Assembly: GCA_023055355.1 (NCBI GenBank) | Contig: JALJCS010000024.1 | Span: 11,671,501 to 11,735,500 of the forward strand | DNA from: Agelaius tricolor | Lineage: Eukaryota; Chordata; Aves; Passeriformes; Icteridae | Reading direction: 5' to 3' | Length of the DNA stretch: 64,000 nucleotides | Notes under the pieces: generated by a model | What the model was told of the DNA's origin: nothing | The model's database searches: none | Seen by the model: the letters and a program-made list of their open reading frames with translations, nothing else | In this document: piece by piece, positions 1 through 12,215 of the stretch | Layout of the letters: the number at the start of each line of letters is the position of its first letter | Numbering within the stretch: the stretch's first letter is position 1 | Translations under genes and position numbers: made by a program

Positions 1-560
1 AGCAGTTTGGGTTTGGGCAGCAGTCAGGGTTTAGGGCAGCAGTCCAGGTTTGGGCAGCAGTCTGGGTTTAGAGCAGCAGTTCGGGTTTAAGGCAGCAATC
101 CGGGTTTAGGGCCACAGTCTGGGTTTGGGGCAGCAGTTTGGGTTTGGGACAGCAGTCCAGGTTTAGGGCAGCAGTCCAGGTTTGGGCAGCAGTCTGGGTT
201 TAGAGCAGCAGTTCGGGTTTAAGGCAGCAATCCGGGTTTAGGGCCACAGTCTGGGTTTGGGGCAGCAGTCCGGGTTTAGAGCAGCAGTCCGGGCCTAGGG
301 CCGCAGTCCGGGTTTGGGCAGCAGTCCGGGTTTAGGGCTGCAGTCCGGGTTTGGGGCCGCAGTCCGGGTTTAGGGCAGCAGTCCAGGTTTAGGGGCACAA
401 TCTGGGTTTAGGGCCGCAGTCCAGTTTTAGGGCAGCAGTCCAGGTTTAGGGGCACAATCCCGGTTTAGGGCCGCAGTCCAGGTTTAGGCCCGCAGTCCGG
501 TTTTAGGCCCGCAGTCCGGATTTAGGCCCGCAGTCCGGTCTTAGGCCCGCAGTCCGGGTT
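1..560. repeat. G-rich minisatellite, unit about 19 bp
   Basis: A head-to-tail array of a unit close to GGGCAGCAGTCCGGGTTTA, roughly 29 copies, fills the left edge and probably continues beyond it. Units differ by point changes (CAGCAG/CCGCAG, TCCGGG/TCCAGG/TCTGGG, TTTAGG/TTTGGG) and by a base or so in length. A higher-order duplication is visible: bases 41-137 recur without a mismatch at 173-269, an offset of 132 bp. Towards 480-560 the units change to a GGCCCGCAGTCCGG form and merge into the CpG-rich patch. The G-run/TTTA pattern looks like a telomere repeat, but there is no TTAGGG array. A 19-bp unit has no constant reading frame, so coding is unlikely. Confidence 0.93.
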
Positions 561-680
561 TGCGCCCCCCGGGCCGCGCTCACTGCCGCGGTGCAGTGCC
601 CGGGTGCGGTGCTAGGTGGCGCTGGAGCCCGCACGGAGCGGTCCCGCCGCCCCCGGCTCCCGCCCGTCCGCAGAGGGAGC
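540..680. promoter_or_regulatory. Short CpG-dense patch, possible promoter
   Basis: About 20 CpG dinucleotides fall in about 130 bp, whereas CpG is rare almost everywhere else in the window. GC-box-like sequence (CCCGCCC near 659-665) and a CCAAT pentamer (748-752) are present. Unmethylated CpG-rich DNA usually marks promoters in birds, so this could be the start of a transcript running either way. No first exon can be confirmed: the frame opened by the ATG near 751 encodes about 48 residues with no recognisable domain, then stops. It could also simply be the GC-rich end of the adjoining minisatellite. Confidence 0.4.
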
Positions 681-762
681 AGGAAAAGGGAAAAGCGGAG
701 ATTTTTTGATTTTTTGCTCTTTGCCTCTCCTGCTCTCTCCACCGCCTCCAATGGAAGGAGCA

Positions 763-3121
763 CCTCAGCTGCCTTGGGTACTGAAAGGATGCTTTATTCA
801 GATTTGCCCCACATTACTTAGGTCCATATTTTTTGTATTTTTACAGTGTTTTCTATTTTCAGCAAAGCTGACTAAATATATTTTGATGAGGAGATAATGT
901 ACCGAAAACTGGCATTTTGGGAAGACTATCATTATTCGGGGAAAAAACAAATAGAAAACTGTTAAAATGCTTTATTTCAGCATTTTCAGAGGATGGTCCT
1001 TTTTCCTTTCCTTTCCTTTCTTTTCTAAAGAGCATATTTACTGAAAAACGTCTTGCTTTCATATTTGCTTCTCTGAGGTTTACTTGACTGGAGAAGAGAG
1101 AAATAAATTGAATAATATCTAAAAGTGTAAAGTGTGCTCTGCACCAAAAATGGATTGGAATGGTTCAGATAAAATGAAAAAGGATTGGTTTTTTACTTTT
1201 CCTGGTTTCACAAAGCAAATAAGATAATTAAGCTAGCACATATTATGTGGAATATATGATAAATTGAAACTCACTTTCGCTTGGTTTTGGTTTTATCCAA
1301 TGTACACTTTCCTTATTTTCACAGTTATAGTAACTACAAATTCCAACACATTTTTGTGTGGTTTAAGTTCATCCTTTGGTGTCTTCTGAGGGTTTTTTTA
1401 AGAGACCAATGCTAGCTTTAAAACATAGTGAAGAGGAAAATGTTTTGTCAAGGGAATACATTAAAAAGTCTTACAAAGCCTATGAAAAATAAAAGTTAAA
1501 ATGTATTGCATTTCCTATGGGAAAATTTGTGGTGTCAGATAATAGGTAGAAGTACTCAAAGGATAAAATTTATTCTTAGATGAATAATTCAAGTATTTAC
1601 AATAAGAATATGAGAATTATTCTCAAAGTAATTACCTATTTTTTGTATATTATGTAATTTTGAAAACTACTTGAAATTATAAAAATCTGAAATCTAATTT
1701 GTTTGATGGCAATACATTGTGGAATAACATTTGTCTGAGTAATTTGACAAAATTTAACATTAATTAGTGTTTTAACTAGGAAAACAATACGATTAACTAT
1801 AATTCTGTGGAGACAAACTATAACAAACATTCTTGTAGGTCAGATCCAATTAATTCACAGCCAAAAGAGCATGAAACCACACTGTGAGTTTCATTCATGA
1901 AAGAAATTGACCACACTGCTTCCATCATCAGCATCATTAGATAGCATCAGTTGTTTTCTGAACTGTTTATCAATTAATTGCTTCATTTTCTCAGACATAG
2001 AGCTAGATGGTCACTTTGCTCATACATGTATGTCTCATGTCCACTGAAATTATAATTTCTGTCCCTCTATGATGTGGAGTATGTGTCAAAGATGGGACAA
2101 TCTAAATAGCCACAAGAAGAAAATTGCTCAGAGAAATTCCTGTGATGAATGAACACTTACTGATATGAGGATTTATCTTGGCCTGATGTTTCCTGTGACC
2201 ATGACATCCAAGAGAGGGAAGAGTTAAACTCTGGTCAAACACCAGTTATTGATGGTTACCATGCTTCCAGGTCCAATCAGGGCTAACAAAGTAATTTTGG
2301 GTTTAGATTGGAATTTGATTTGCATGGCAGCAGCAAGTCCTTGCCTGACATACAGCAGGTGTGTCTTTTAACAAAAAGGTTTTAATCCCTTTGTGACTAA
2401 TGAATTCTGTATTCAGCTGTGGCCATATTTTGCTTATTGTGTCATGAAATGGGACAGCTCACACAAGAGTCATTGTATTACAGTAAGGTCAATGCAAGCT
2501 TTTCCTTATCTATTTTATCATGACTTCAGTCAAGGGACAGTGCTCAGGTCAGTAGAAAAGACTTGAAAATTAATCTTGATTACTTAAAAAAAAATCATAA
2601 TAAATAATTCTTTATTTTTACCTGGGCAAAATCCATAGGCTTTTTCTTTGCTCTGTTCCTTCTAAAAAGGCATGTTAGATCTATATCATGTATTTGAGAA
2701 ACCATAGCATGTTCACCTGAGCACTTCAATACCCCTCAGTCCCTGGTTTGGCATACTTTGCCCCTTTTGATGTGAGTTTTCACCCAGATCACTTTGCCAT
2801 CTCCACCTGATTGGGTGACCTCTCCTGAAACAATCACTTAAGCCACTCTTGGCAAAGCCTTCTGTGGAAAAGAATTCGAGCATGGGCTTCTGTCCCACTG
2901 CCTATTTACAGATTTTATGTAAGGGATGTATGTCCTGTGATAAGCAAAGGCCCAGTAGAACAAGGACTAGGGCACTGCTCTAATTCATTGCTGGCCATCT
3001 TACTGCTGCTGGCCACATGTAGTTCTCATTTAAATACTGAATTTCTATGTCAAACAAACACTTCAGTGAAAGGAATCAAGAGCTGTGCTCCCTTCTTTCC
3101 TTTTCCACCCAAGTTTTTATA
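763..3121. other. AT-rich DNA, no gene seen
   Basis: Apart from a short (TTTCC)n run at 1001-1024 I see no repeat family or conserved domain. The longest open frames are under 70 codons. Confidence 0.7.
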
Positions 3122-3127
3122 GGGTTT

Positions 3128-3160
3128 TGTGTGTGTGTGTGTATATGTGTGTGTGTATAT
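3128..3160. repeat. (TG)n microsatellite with TATA interruptions
   Basis: A TG dinucleotide run, interrupted by TATA, spans 33 bp. Confidence 0.95.
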
Positions 3161-3321
3161 GCCATTTCCACTGCTGTATGTGCACTGCAGATGTGTATGT
3201 AATAATCAAGACCTCTACAAGTTTTGCTTTCATCCCACAAGTTGCCTGGAGCACAGACATTGACACATCCCTCCTGAAAAATTTCACATAGAATTGAAAT
3301 TGAAACAGGACTTGTCATCTC

Positions 3322-3367
3322 AGTCCTGTTCCAACATGTATTTTAGTCCTGTTCCAACATGTATTTT
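3322..3367. repeat. Perfect 23-bp tandem duplication
   Basis: Bases 3322-3344 are repeated exactly at 3345-3367. The unit begins AGTCCTGTTCC and ends TTTT. It is not a known element, and the lack of mismatches suggests a recent replication slip or a sequence polymorphism. Confidence 0.95.
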
Positions 3368-6300
3368 AGCCCCACACTAAACTTGAAACCTTTAAGAGGT
3401 TTGCTTGGTACAGTTTTAGGTGCTTTCTGTAGCAGGAGGTTACAGAGCTTCTGAGATGCAGTGAGCTGTCTGCAGAACACATACACAGCCTATTCAAAAA
3501 GCATAATATTAGAGCAGTAGCATGCCTCATTTCAGAGCTAAATCTATCAAGGTCTGCAGAAATAATGTTAGAAAGTCCTTCACTGGTAGGAAATGTAATC
3601 ACCTCTGAAAGTGTGAACCTCCAGAAATGCTGAGCTTGGGTATTTCAAACCTTGATTGCAATCTCATTATGAACAAGACACGTGATCTTCCATACCTGTG
3701 AAGTGAGCCCAGTGCCTTGCATTTGGTTGCAAGACTGCCACTTGCATGCTGTCAGGGAAAGAGCTCTCAGCACAGGCACATGAGAGTTCAGCTCTGAGCT
3801 GTGCCACAGAAAGCTGTAAAGACTCACAGCTTATTTACATTAAAATATTTTTGGAGTAAGATATGCAAACAATGGTAAAATATGAAGAAAGTAAATGGTG
3901 AACAGAAGGTGAGCAGTATGTCTGGGAGCTGTGAAAGAACTGAAGGAATGCCAGGCTTGGATTATAAAAGAATTTCTTATTCGCTATGTTTCCTAGCTTA
4001 AGAATAGAAGAAAAGTACAAACCACACACATCTCTTTGAAAAAATAGACCTTGAAAAGTAAATCAGAAGTAATTAGTCTGAGCAGGAAACACTAATATCT
4101 GGGAAACAGTAAGATGAACTATTTCATTGAGGAAGGAAAGCCTCTGGCAGATGACCTTAAAATTGCTTGTGGGGGCCAAAATGGGATGGGTGATAGGAAG
4201 AGAGAGGACTGGAAAGGGGAAAGACTAATTACTTTTCTCCTACAGTTTCTTCAGTGTAAAATAAGAATGCTACACGCATGCAAAATGGGCCAGTTTAAAG
4301 GGCCATTCTTTGGCAAGGTTACATCTTGGAAGATGTTAAGCTTCTTGCAGCTTTTGTTGGCTGTACAGTAGCTGGGCATGCTGCAGCCCTTTTTATCTTG
4401 CAGCTGGTCTCTGGGGAACAATATAAAAAAACAAAAATCACACCAAACAATATCATAACAAAGCAGGAAAAATATAAAATGGGAAAAAGCTGAGCAGATA
4501 CTGTATAACTCTTTCACAACTAGATCCTCTGTCTGCTCCCATCCTGTCCTGAACAAATCAAGCTCATCAATTAAGCAGAAGGATGCTCAAAACTGGGAGT
4601 ACTTGAGTTTGACTCACTGCCATAAAAACACAAGTCAAATTTTCTGTGTACCAGAGTTTGTGTTAGAACTCCAGTAGGAAAAAAGGAAGAAAACCCTACA
4701 CCACATGAATCATCTTAGGAACCTCCTGGTCTTTAAGCACTTTCTTGTAAAACATGTGGTTGAGCTGAGACATTCATAATTCAGTGAATAGCTTTACTGA
4801 AATCAGAATGACTATTTTTAGAAGTGCTTAGCAACTGGAGCAAGGGAAAATCTTCCCAAAACCAAATGGATTGTCTTTTTCAGAAAAACAGAGGTGTGAC
4901 TTTTCTGTACTTAATAATCACAAGGGTCCTTAAGCAGATACAGAGGGATGCAAAGACAGTCTTACAAATATATGCACTATTAATAAATGACTTTTTATTG
5001 AGGTATTGCTTGGATGAATGAGTAGTTTAACTGTGCCACCATTCATGATGCCCACAGGGTAGCAGGGAAGAGAGCCTGTTTCCTCAGAAGTGTTAGACAT
5101 GGTAGAGATCCAAGTGGCCTCTGCATGCCAGACAGGCCTGTAAGGACATTTCTGCCTGTGAGTGATTCCACATTCAGCTCATGCCAGTAGAGCTGGTTTA
5201 TGAGAGAGCTGGCTGGGGAGAGTTTTGCCACCAGCACTTTGGATAAGTGAATCTATAAGAAGCCAACTGCGCTGTTCATTTGTGATTTTCCCAAACACTT
5301 CCAGGCAGTCATGACATCCACAATGAAAAATTCCACAGCATATCTAGGCAGCAACATCAGGTATTTAAGATCTGTGTTCTTACTTTGTGTTGGACCAAAG
5401 GGCAATACTCTAAAAATGCTTTCACAAAAGCTGAAGTGAATTCATCTCACTGTCTGGTGTGCACACTTCAGTATGTGCCCATGTTCAAGGTGCAGAGCTG
5501 TGTGAGGGAGAACTAAGTCATTCCCCATACAGAGTGTTCTTGTTCGAGTTAACTGTTCACAAATACTCCAAAATAAAACCTAGGGTCCATAGACAACTTA
5601 TATGGATTGACTTTGGCCAAGGACACACCAGCAAGAATGGATGCAGGCTTTGTCTGGCATTTGAAAAAGTTTAGACTTAAAAAAAGGAATAGAATCTCAT
5701 GAAAGTTTTTAAAGCAAAACTCTTCTTCAAAACAAGAATGTTGCAGTTGCTGTTTCACTGGAAGCATTCCTACTCTGTCACTGGTGGTCATGCAGGTGAA
5801 GGACTTAAACCTTTTCTATGTCCAGGAACAGAGCTAATACAAGGGATGCTGCCCCTGGCTTATTCTTTTCTGCCTTAATGCTTGGCTGACTGGAAACATT
5901 TCAGTTTCAGGCTTAGCAAAAACATGTTAGTCAAATGAATTTCATCCAAAATAACCTAGTCAACTTTAACAGCCACGAAATTTCTTTAATGCCTCCACAG
6001 TGCATTATTGTTAGTAAGAAATGTAACTAAACTTCAGCATATTTTAACTACACTTTTCAATATATAATTATTTTGGTTTGAAGTATTTGAAATCAATGGC
6101 AGTGCTGAAAACAATTCTCATTGACTCAAAGGTAATATGTAGTACCTGATCATTAAAACGTGAGCAGCAACTAAAAGGGTGCCTACAAGATGAAATGGGG
6201 AATAAAGCATAGATTTCATTTTGGAGTTAGTTCATGGTTTTAATTATGATTTTTATAAAAGCATTTTCAAATAGGAAATGTATTGCTTGAATATAATCGC

Positions 6301-9300
6301 TACATATTAGATTTACTTTACAAAAAGGAAGAACAGTTTACTCTTTAATGGATGTCAAAAAATTCATCATCAGGAAAGAGCCCTGGGTTTATTTGCCCTT
6401 CATATCCTGCTTTGATGACTTCTACTGTTCACTAGCAATGCCTTATAACCAATTGTTGTTTTCTTTTTAACTCATTTATAAACAGATAAAAAAACATACT
6501 TACAGTTTGAACTTCCTGGCAATAAGTTTTGCAAGAAAACTAAGTGTGATTGGCCCATTTCAGGAACATATTATAAATTAAATAATCTGTTTTGGTTCCA
6601 TGTACAGACTAGGGGTTATCTCTAAAATGTGTTATTTGCTGCATAAGAGAGTCGTAGGCAGCTGACTGATTACACTTTGGAGTTCAATTTATTCAAGTTT
6701 TCCTTGCACATTTGACTTTGAAAATGAAGGACCCTGGCTGGGAAAGTCACTGAAATTCAGAGGGCTGAAAACAAAAATCTTTGAGCTCTCTGAAACAGTT
6801 CTCTGTTTTCTCAACCATAACAGTGTGATGCTATTAAGCAGTGTCTTTGATCTGCAATAAGCATATCTAATTTGAATTCACTTGAAATTACTGCTAGTAT
6901 CAGCTAAGCCTTTGTGCATCTTCCAGATTGCAGGAATATTATAATATAAAGAATAGCTTCAGCCCAATCAGGAATATTTGAATCATATACTTTTTCTCTT
7001 CAGCAAATGTCATGTGCTATAAATGACAGCACTTCAGGACTATCCCTAAACCAAAAATGAAATCTGTCATTCACTCACCTGTTCTAGCAAAAAAAACCCA
7101 AACCAGTTTTAAGGGCCCTATCTCCTGTGGTAGGAAATCTGCCTACAGCAAAATATTATATCATTAAAGTTTCCTCTGGAGGAAATGACTCAAATGTATT
7201 TTTTCCTTGAACATTTGCATACAAATATTACTGCATAATGAATATTACCTTACCCAATACATCCAGATTATCAGGATTTTTCACAATAGTCATGCATCTT
7301 ACTAAATGACATGGAAGAAAAAGTAACTGATAGAAATTTCCATACCTTTCTGTATTTATCATACAGTTTTTAAAATTCTTTCAGATATGTACCACATTTT
7401 TCTGTCCAAATAAATAACTCTTAAATATTAACAGGTAATGTTTATTTTCTCCTGTCTCTTTTCTCTTTCCAGTAAGGAGATTCTTACTGGGAACTCTGCC
7501 TCTTGATCTTCCTGTGACCTGCCATAATAATCTCAGTCCTGTGTTTTCAAAGAAATTCACTTCCATCAGTCACTGCATTAACGACCTGTTTCAAGCTTGC
7601 CCTTGAAAACAGCATTAACTGTTGCTCATTGTTAGAGACACACACTGTAATGTGGGGCCTGATCCAAAGTCTGTGGTTGGGTAACCAAGGTCTTCTCAAG
7701 CTCTTAAAAAAATTTTGATTGGGTCCCAGACCTTTGACCTCTGTAAAAGCCAGTGCAGCACCAGTGCATAGCTCCTGTTAATACAACCAACACAGCTGCT
7801 AGCACACAGTGCAAGAGAGGTGCCTGTGGTGCAGCAGCCCATGGAGCTCAAGAATGAGAGGACTGTGTGTGTGCACCACCTTTACTTTCATGAGAGAATT
7901 AAGGACAAATCTACAGGACACCACAAAGCTTTGGCCACGGTCTTTGGACTTGGCTGGGAAGTCAGCGTACAAAGAGCTCATGCAAACCCACCAAGTCAAA
8001 TTGCACTGCAGAGTTTTCCTAAAAGTAAGTGCTTCCAGTTATTTATAATGCAGCAGCTTTATGTCACAGAGGATCTCCCTGCTCGTTGGCTTCTTGGGTG
8101 AGCCAAGACCCTTGTGGTCAGTCACACCATCTGACAGGGAAGCAGAGGGACTGTCCCCAAGACCCACCACTGTTCCTAGTCTGAAATGTACCTTGGGAAC
8201 AGGCAATCTTTTCTCACATGGCAGAAGAATATTTAGGAGAGATATTACATGTTCAGTGTTGAAAGGCATTCCAGACTGGTGTGAATACTCTCCTGAAACA
8301 TTCCTAGAATATAGTACAAAATTATAAGAACATTTTTTTAGAGACTAATATTGTCCTAGCTGGAAGTAGGGCATTCTGATTGTGAAAAACTTTTCTACTC
8401 TGATGGAGACAGAAATCTTAATCTTCTCAGTTTCTTAAATATAATTTCATAGGAAAGATAAAAGAAGACTTTTTTGTGCAAAAAACTTGTATCCATATAC
8501 AATCATTTTTCAGTTCATTAGCTGGCTAACTGGACATCAAGGAGCACCCTCCCATATCCTGCATTATTCAGAATAGGATATACCAGAATTGAGAACTCCC
8601 TTTAAAAACACAGACAGAAAAATTTAACCTGGCAAGAATCAATGTCAAAGGAATTGTCTACTGTGACTTCAGGCTGGGCTGGAGCCTACATAGATGCATT
8701 GAAAAATCACTGCTGGCTGACTAAAACGCCATAGGGCTTCAGAAGGACCCAGGAGGACTCAAGATTTTGGTACCCTAAAGAGAAGGCTTAGTGATGGTAA
8801 ATTTTTAGAGTAAATTTTTAGAATATCCATGATATAAAAAGAGAATAGTAGTTATCATGGAATCCAGCACCAGCCCTCTGCCATCTCTTTGCCCTCATAT
8901 TGCATCCTAGCAGTCCTGGGCGGATCCCTGACTCTATGCAGTCTCTCCTGTCACCTGCTTGCAGGCTCCAGCTTCATCACAGCAGTGTCCTTGCTGTTTC
9001 ACCCAACTGCTCATTATCAGTAAGAATATTTGGGAAGAAAAATACCTTTTTTTTTTTTTTAGTTTCATCAAAACAAACAGAATAAATGCTTTGCCAGAAC
9101 TTCTTCTCAAAAAAGAAAAAAAAAAAGTAATAAAAGAGATCAAGGACTTAAAGAGATCTGGGTAGAGTGAAGGTTCATATATTTTTATTCTTCATTGCTC
9201 CCACAAATAGTTAAATCTGCAACAACCAACCTTCTGCAGCATTGTGAATTTAGAAAGAGGAGGAGAATCCCCAGCTGATGTTGTCAGCAAGACAAATCTA

Positions 9301-12180
9301 CCTGTGCAATTGGGGACCTCTGTCATTTTTGCTAAAAAAGAGCTGCAGTATGTGCTTGATAACAATGTGGCTTGTGATTCATGGAGCTGTGCTAAAAGGT
9401 CCTCCATTGCACATAGGGTTCCAATATTTGTTTGAAATTGGCAGTGTTTCAATTTCAGATGAAATCTCAGGCACTGAGGGCAGACTCTAAAGCAGATGAA
9501 GATTTCCATCAAGCTTCAATAATACATAATGAAACTACTCTCAAGCTACACAGCAGAGAACCAGCATAGCTTCTGCACTGTACTGAACGAGATCATGCAC
9601 TGTACTTTATGAGGTCTTTTTTGCTTTGTAATACTCACTATAGGAAGATTTAAAATACAATCAATTCCCTCTTCTTGGACTGCAGAACCTCTGTGAGAAA
9701 TGCAAGGATCTTTTTTTCATGGAGGTGAAGTTGAATTTAAGAAACAAATAAATCGTGACATTTTCACCAAAGAGAGAGAAAAGCTTTGAAATGCAGAGGC
9801 TTCCTATGTTCAGAACAGAAGGCAATACCTCCTGTTCCTTCAACTTTTAATTCCTAACATGGAAATATGTAGTATAGTTGTTTATACATAACATTGCACA
9901 TATACATTGTACATAAATAATGATTCCATTACATCCCTGAGGAAGCAGGCACTGAAGGAGGAGATCTCTGAGGCAAGTAAGAAGTAATCCAATGAAGCTC
10001 CCATTTAATTATCCTCACTGCTGGAGTTCCTCACAAAACTCAGCCAAAGAATGACTTCCTCCACCTTGAATGACTTTCATCTACCAGAAATATCAACAAT
10101 TCCAATAGGCATTATTAATTATATGTGTAAGAGAGAAGTAAAATTTAGTGGAGAAGGCTCCTGGACACTGTCGTGAGTCAGATTGTTGACAACAAAAAAT
10201 GTATAAAATTTCAAAATAAGAAATAAATAGATAATATCTAGAAGGATCTTGATTCTTCAGGAAAAAAAAAAAGTGACTTTTGTTTTCTAAATATTTTTAT
10301 TATCTTTTTCCTATCCCACCTAGTTTTTATCTGAGTCTTGTTGAATGTAAGACAACTGCAGCTCATGAAAAATGTGAGTTATTACAAGATATATTTATTG
10401 GAAGCATTATTTTTGCTTTTAAGTCAGAGACAAAATTATTTTTTTCAGATCCAGATAAGAATTATTTAATGAAATAATTACTTATATATAATCCAGAAAC
10501 TTTGTTGGAAGAGAGAGGTTATTTGTAAGCAGGCTGCTTTGGTTAGAATGGAGATCTTTCACCTGTAGGTAAAAACTTTTCTCTAGTGTCTGCCTGAAAA
10601 ATAAATGTAGAGATATCTTGCTCCTAAGACTTTTCCAGATACACTTTCATTTGCTAGCAGCAAGCATGAAGGCACTTTTGGGAAGGCTTTGTTATGAGCA
10701 CTGCTGTTAAGTTACCTAGATATACAAGGAGGGTATGTGGATGCCACAGAGGATGCTTTGTTTAGTGGCATTAACCTTTCTGTGTCCCTTGGGGGTGTGA
10801 GGGTCAGCTGTAAAATCCCCCAAGGATCCCCACTTCAGCCCCTGTGATGAGATGTGTGCCAGAGAACTGCCAGAAACAAGCTGCAGGGAGGCTGTTCTCT
10901 GCAGGGACAGCAGGAGCTCAGCCCCTCCCGTGTGATCAGGAGAAGTGCTGAGCTCAGGAGCACGAGCATCACTCCAGCAGCATCACTCCAGCTGCTGCTC
11001 TTCTCCTGGCACCAGCACTGAAGTCTGTGTTTCTTTATGCACAAGCAGGGGCAGTAGCTCAGCCTGGAGAGATAATTCCAGTCAAGGAATATATTGATGC
11101 TTATGAATCCCAGCAGTGAAGAGAGAAATTAGAAAGAGATTCGAAACTGGGTATTACACATTCAGGTGAGTTCTTTGAGAAGAATAAAAATCATGAGCAC
11201 AAATGTGACCTTTCTTTATGTGTGGCACAAATGAGTCTAGAGAATACTTACTGAATGAATCCCTGGGGATATCAGGAGTATTTGTCCAAATTCATAAGCA
11301 TATGCAAGATATAACTTGTTGCCAATTCTTCCTCTGCTTCACATGCACCCTGGAGCAAAAATGCAGATACAAAAAGCCATTGGGCATATTCAAGTTTAAG
11401 CAGGAAGTCAACAAGGTTTTTAAAGATGTCAAATGCACCTAAAACCAGAATTCAATATCCTAAGTAGTAATTAGGCAAGCAAACCACCGTGCAGACACAC
11501 ATCTACATAGTTAAACCAGGGGAACTGCTCCTTTTAATAAAGCATATGCTTGATGAAGTTGCCAAAATGAGACCTTTCAAAATTCCTTTAAAATATTGCC
11601 AACAGGAGAGACCAAGAGTCTTCAGAGCACAATTAGCAATAGTGCAAAATTTCAAAAATAAGAAATAAATACCAGGCTGTCATTTGCTTTATTCTGGAGG
11701 GCCTGTTGAGAAAGAAAGGGACATGACAGCTGTGCCCAGGCTCTTCTGCAGAGGCAATGCCAAGTAGCTCCTCACAAACAAGCATTTGACAAACTTCACA
11801 TTTGGCATATAGGGCAGCTGTGTGCTTTCCTTGGGCTTTCCCAGCTTAGGGCCAGCAGCATTTCCTGATCTCCATGAGGCACCATCCCTGTGCAGTGCTG
11901 ATGCAAGCCTTCATGGAGAAAAGGTAGAGGGCACAGAGTTTCATTATTTCCAACCATGTCTGTCCTGTTTTCTGATCTCTGAGTGAGATCCAGCAGTTTG
12001 GACTAGACTTACTCCTTCTACCTAACACTAACACAATCATTTCCATGGTGCCCCTGTGTATTTGAGCTGTGCAAGTGACCAAAGCCAAGGCCCAGGTCTC
12101 GAGCCCTGGTGTGATGATTCCATGGCTCAGTAACACCCAACAGTGTCCCTGGAGAGCCTTGGGCTGCAGGACTGCCACAC
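3368..12180. other. AT-rich DNA with minor simple repeats, no gene seen
   Basis: Visible content is a T14 run (9047-9060), a 14-bp perfect tandem duplication (10965-10978 and 10979-10992) and a moderately GC-richer stretch near 10.8-11.0 kb. A phrase near 7657-7672 (GGCCTGATCCAAAG) resembles a motif common in ancient amniote repeats, but it is too short to classify. Open frames of up to 106 codons starting here show no domain, signal peptide or plausible exon structure. Confidence 0.65.
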
Positions 12181-12215
12181 TGCTCTGCTCTGCTCTGCTC
12201 TGCTCTGCTCTGCTC
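12181..12215. repeat. (TGCTC)7 microsatellite
   Basis: Seven uninterrupted copies of a 5-bp unit. Five-base units do not shift frame across three copies, which keeps a 173-codon minus-strand frame (11846-12367) and a 90-codon plus-strand frame open here. Those frames contain a short Arg-Ala-Glu-Gln-Ser repeat or a Leu/Cys/Ser-rich run encoded by the microsatellite, with no recognisable domain on either side, so I do not call them genes. Confidence 0.95.

Noticed and set aside
1..560. Interstitial telomere array
   Set aside because: The TTTAGGG-like phrase is part of a 19-bp unit. There are no consecutive TTAGGG repeats.
1..560. CRISPR-like array
   Set aside because: Units are contiguous with no unique spacers, and the rest of the window is vertebrate.
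7657..7672. Ancient amniote repeat motif GGCCTGATCCAAAG
   Set aside because: It is too short and has no extension of the family on either side.
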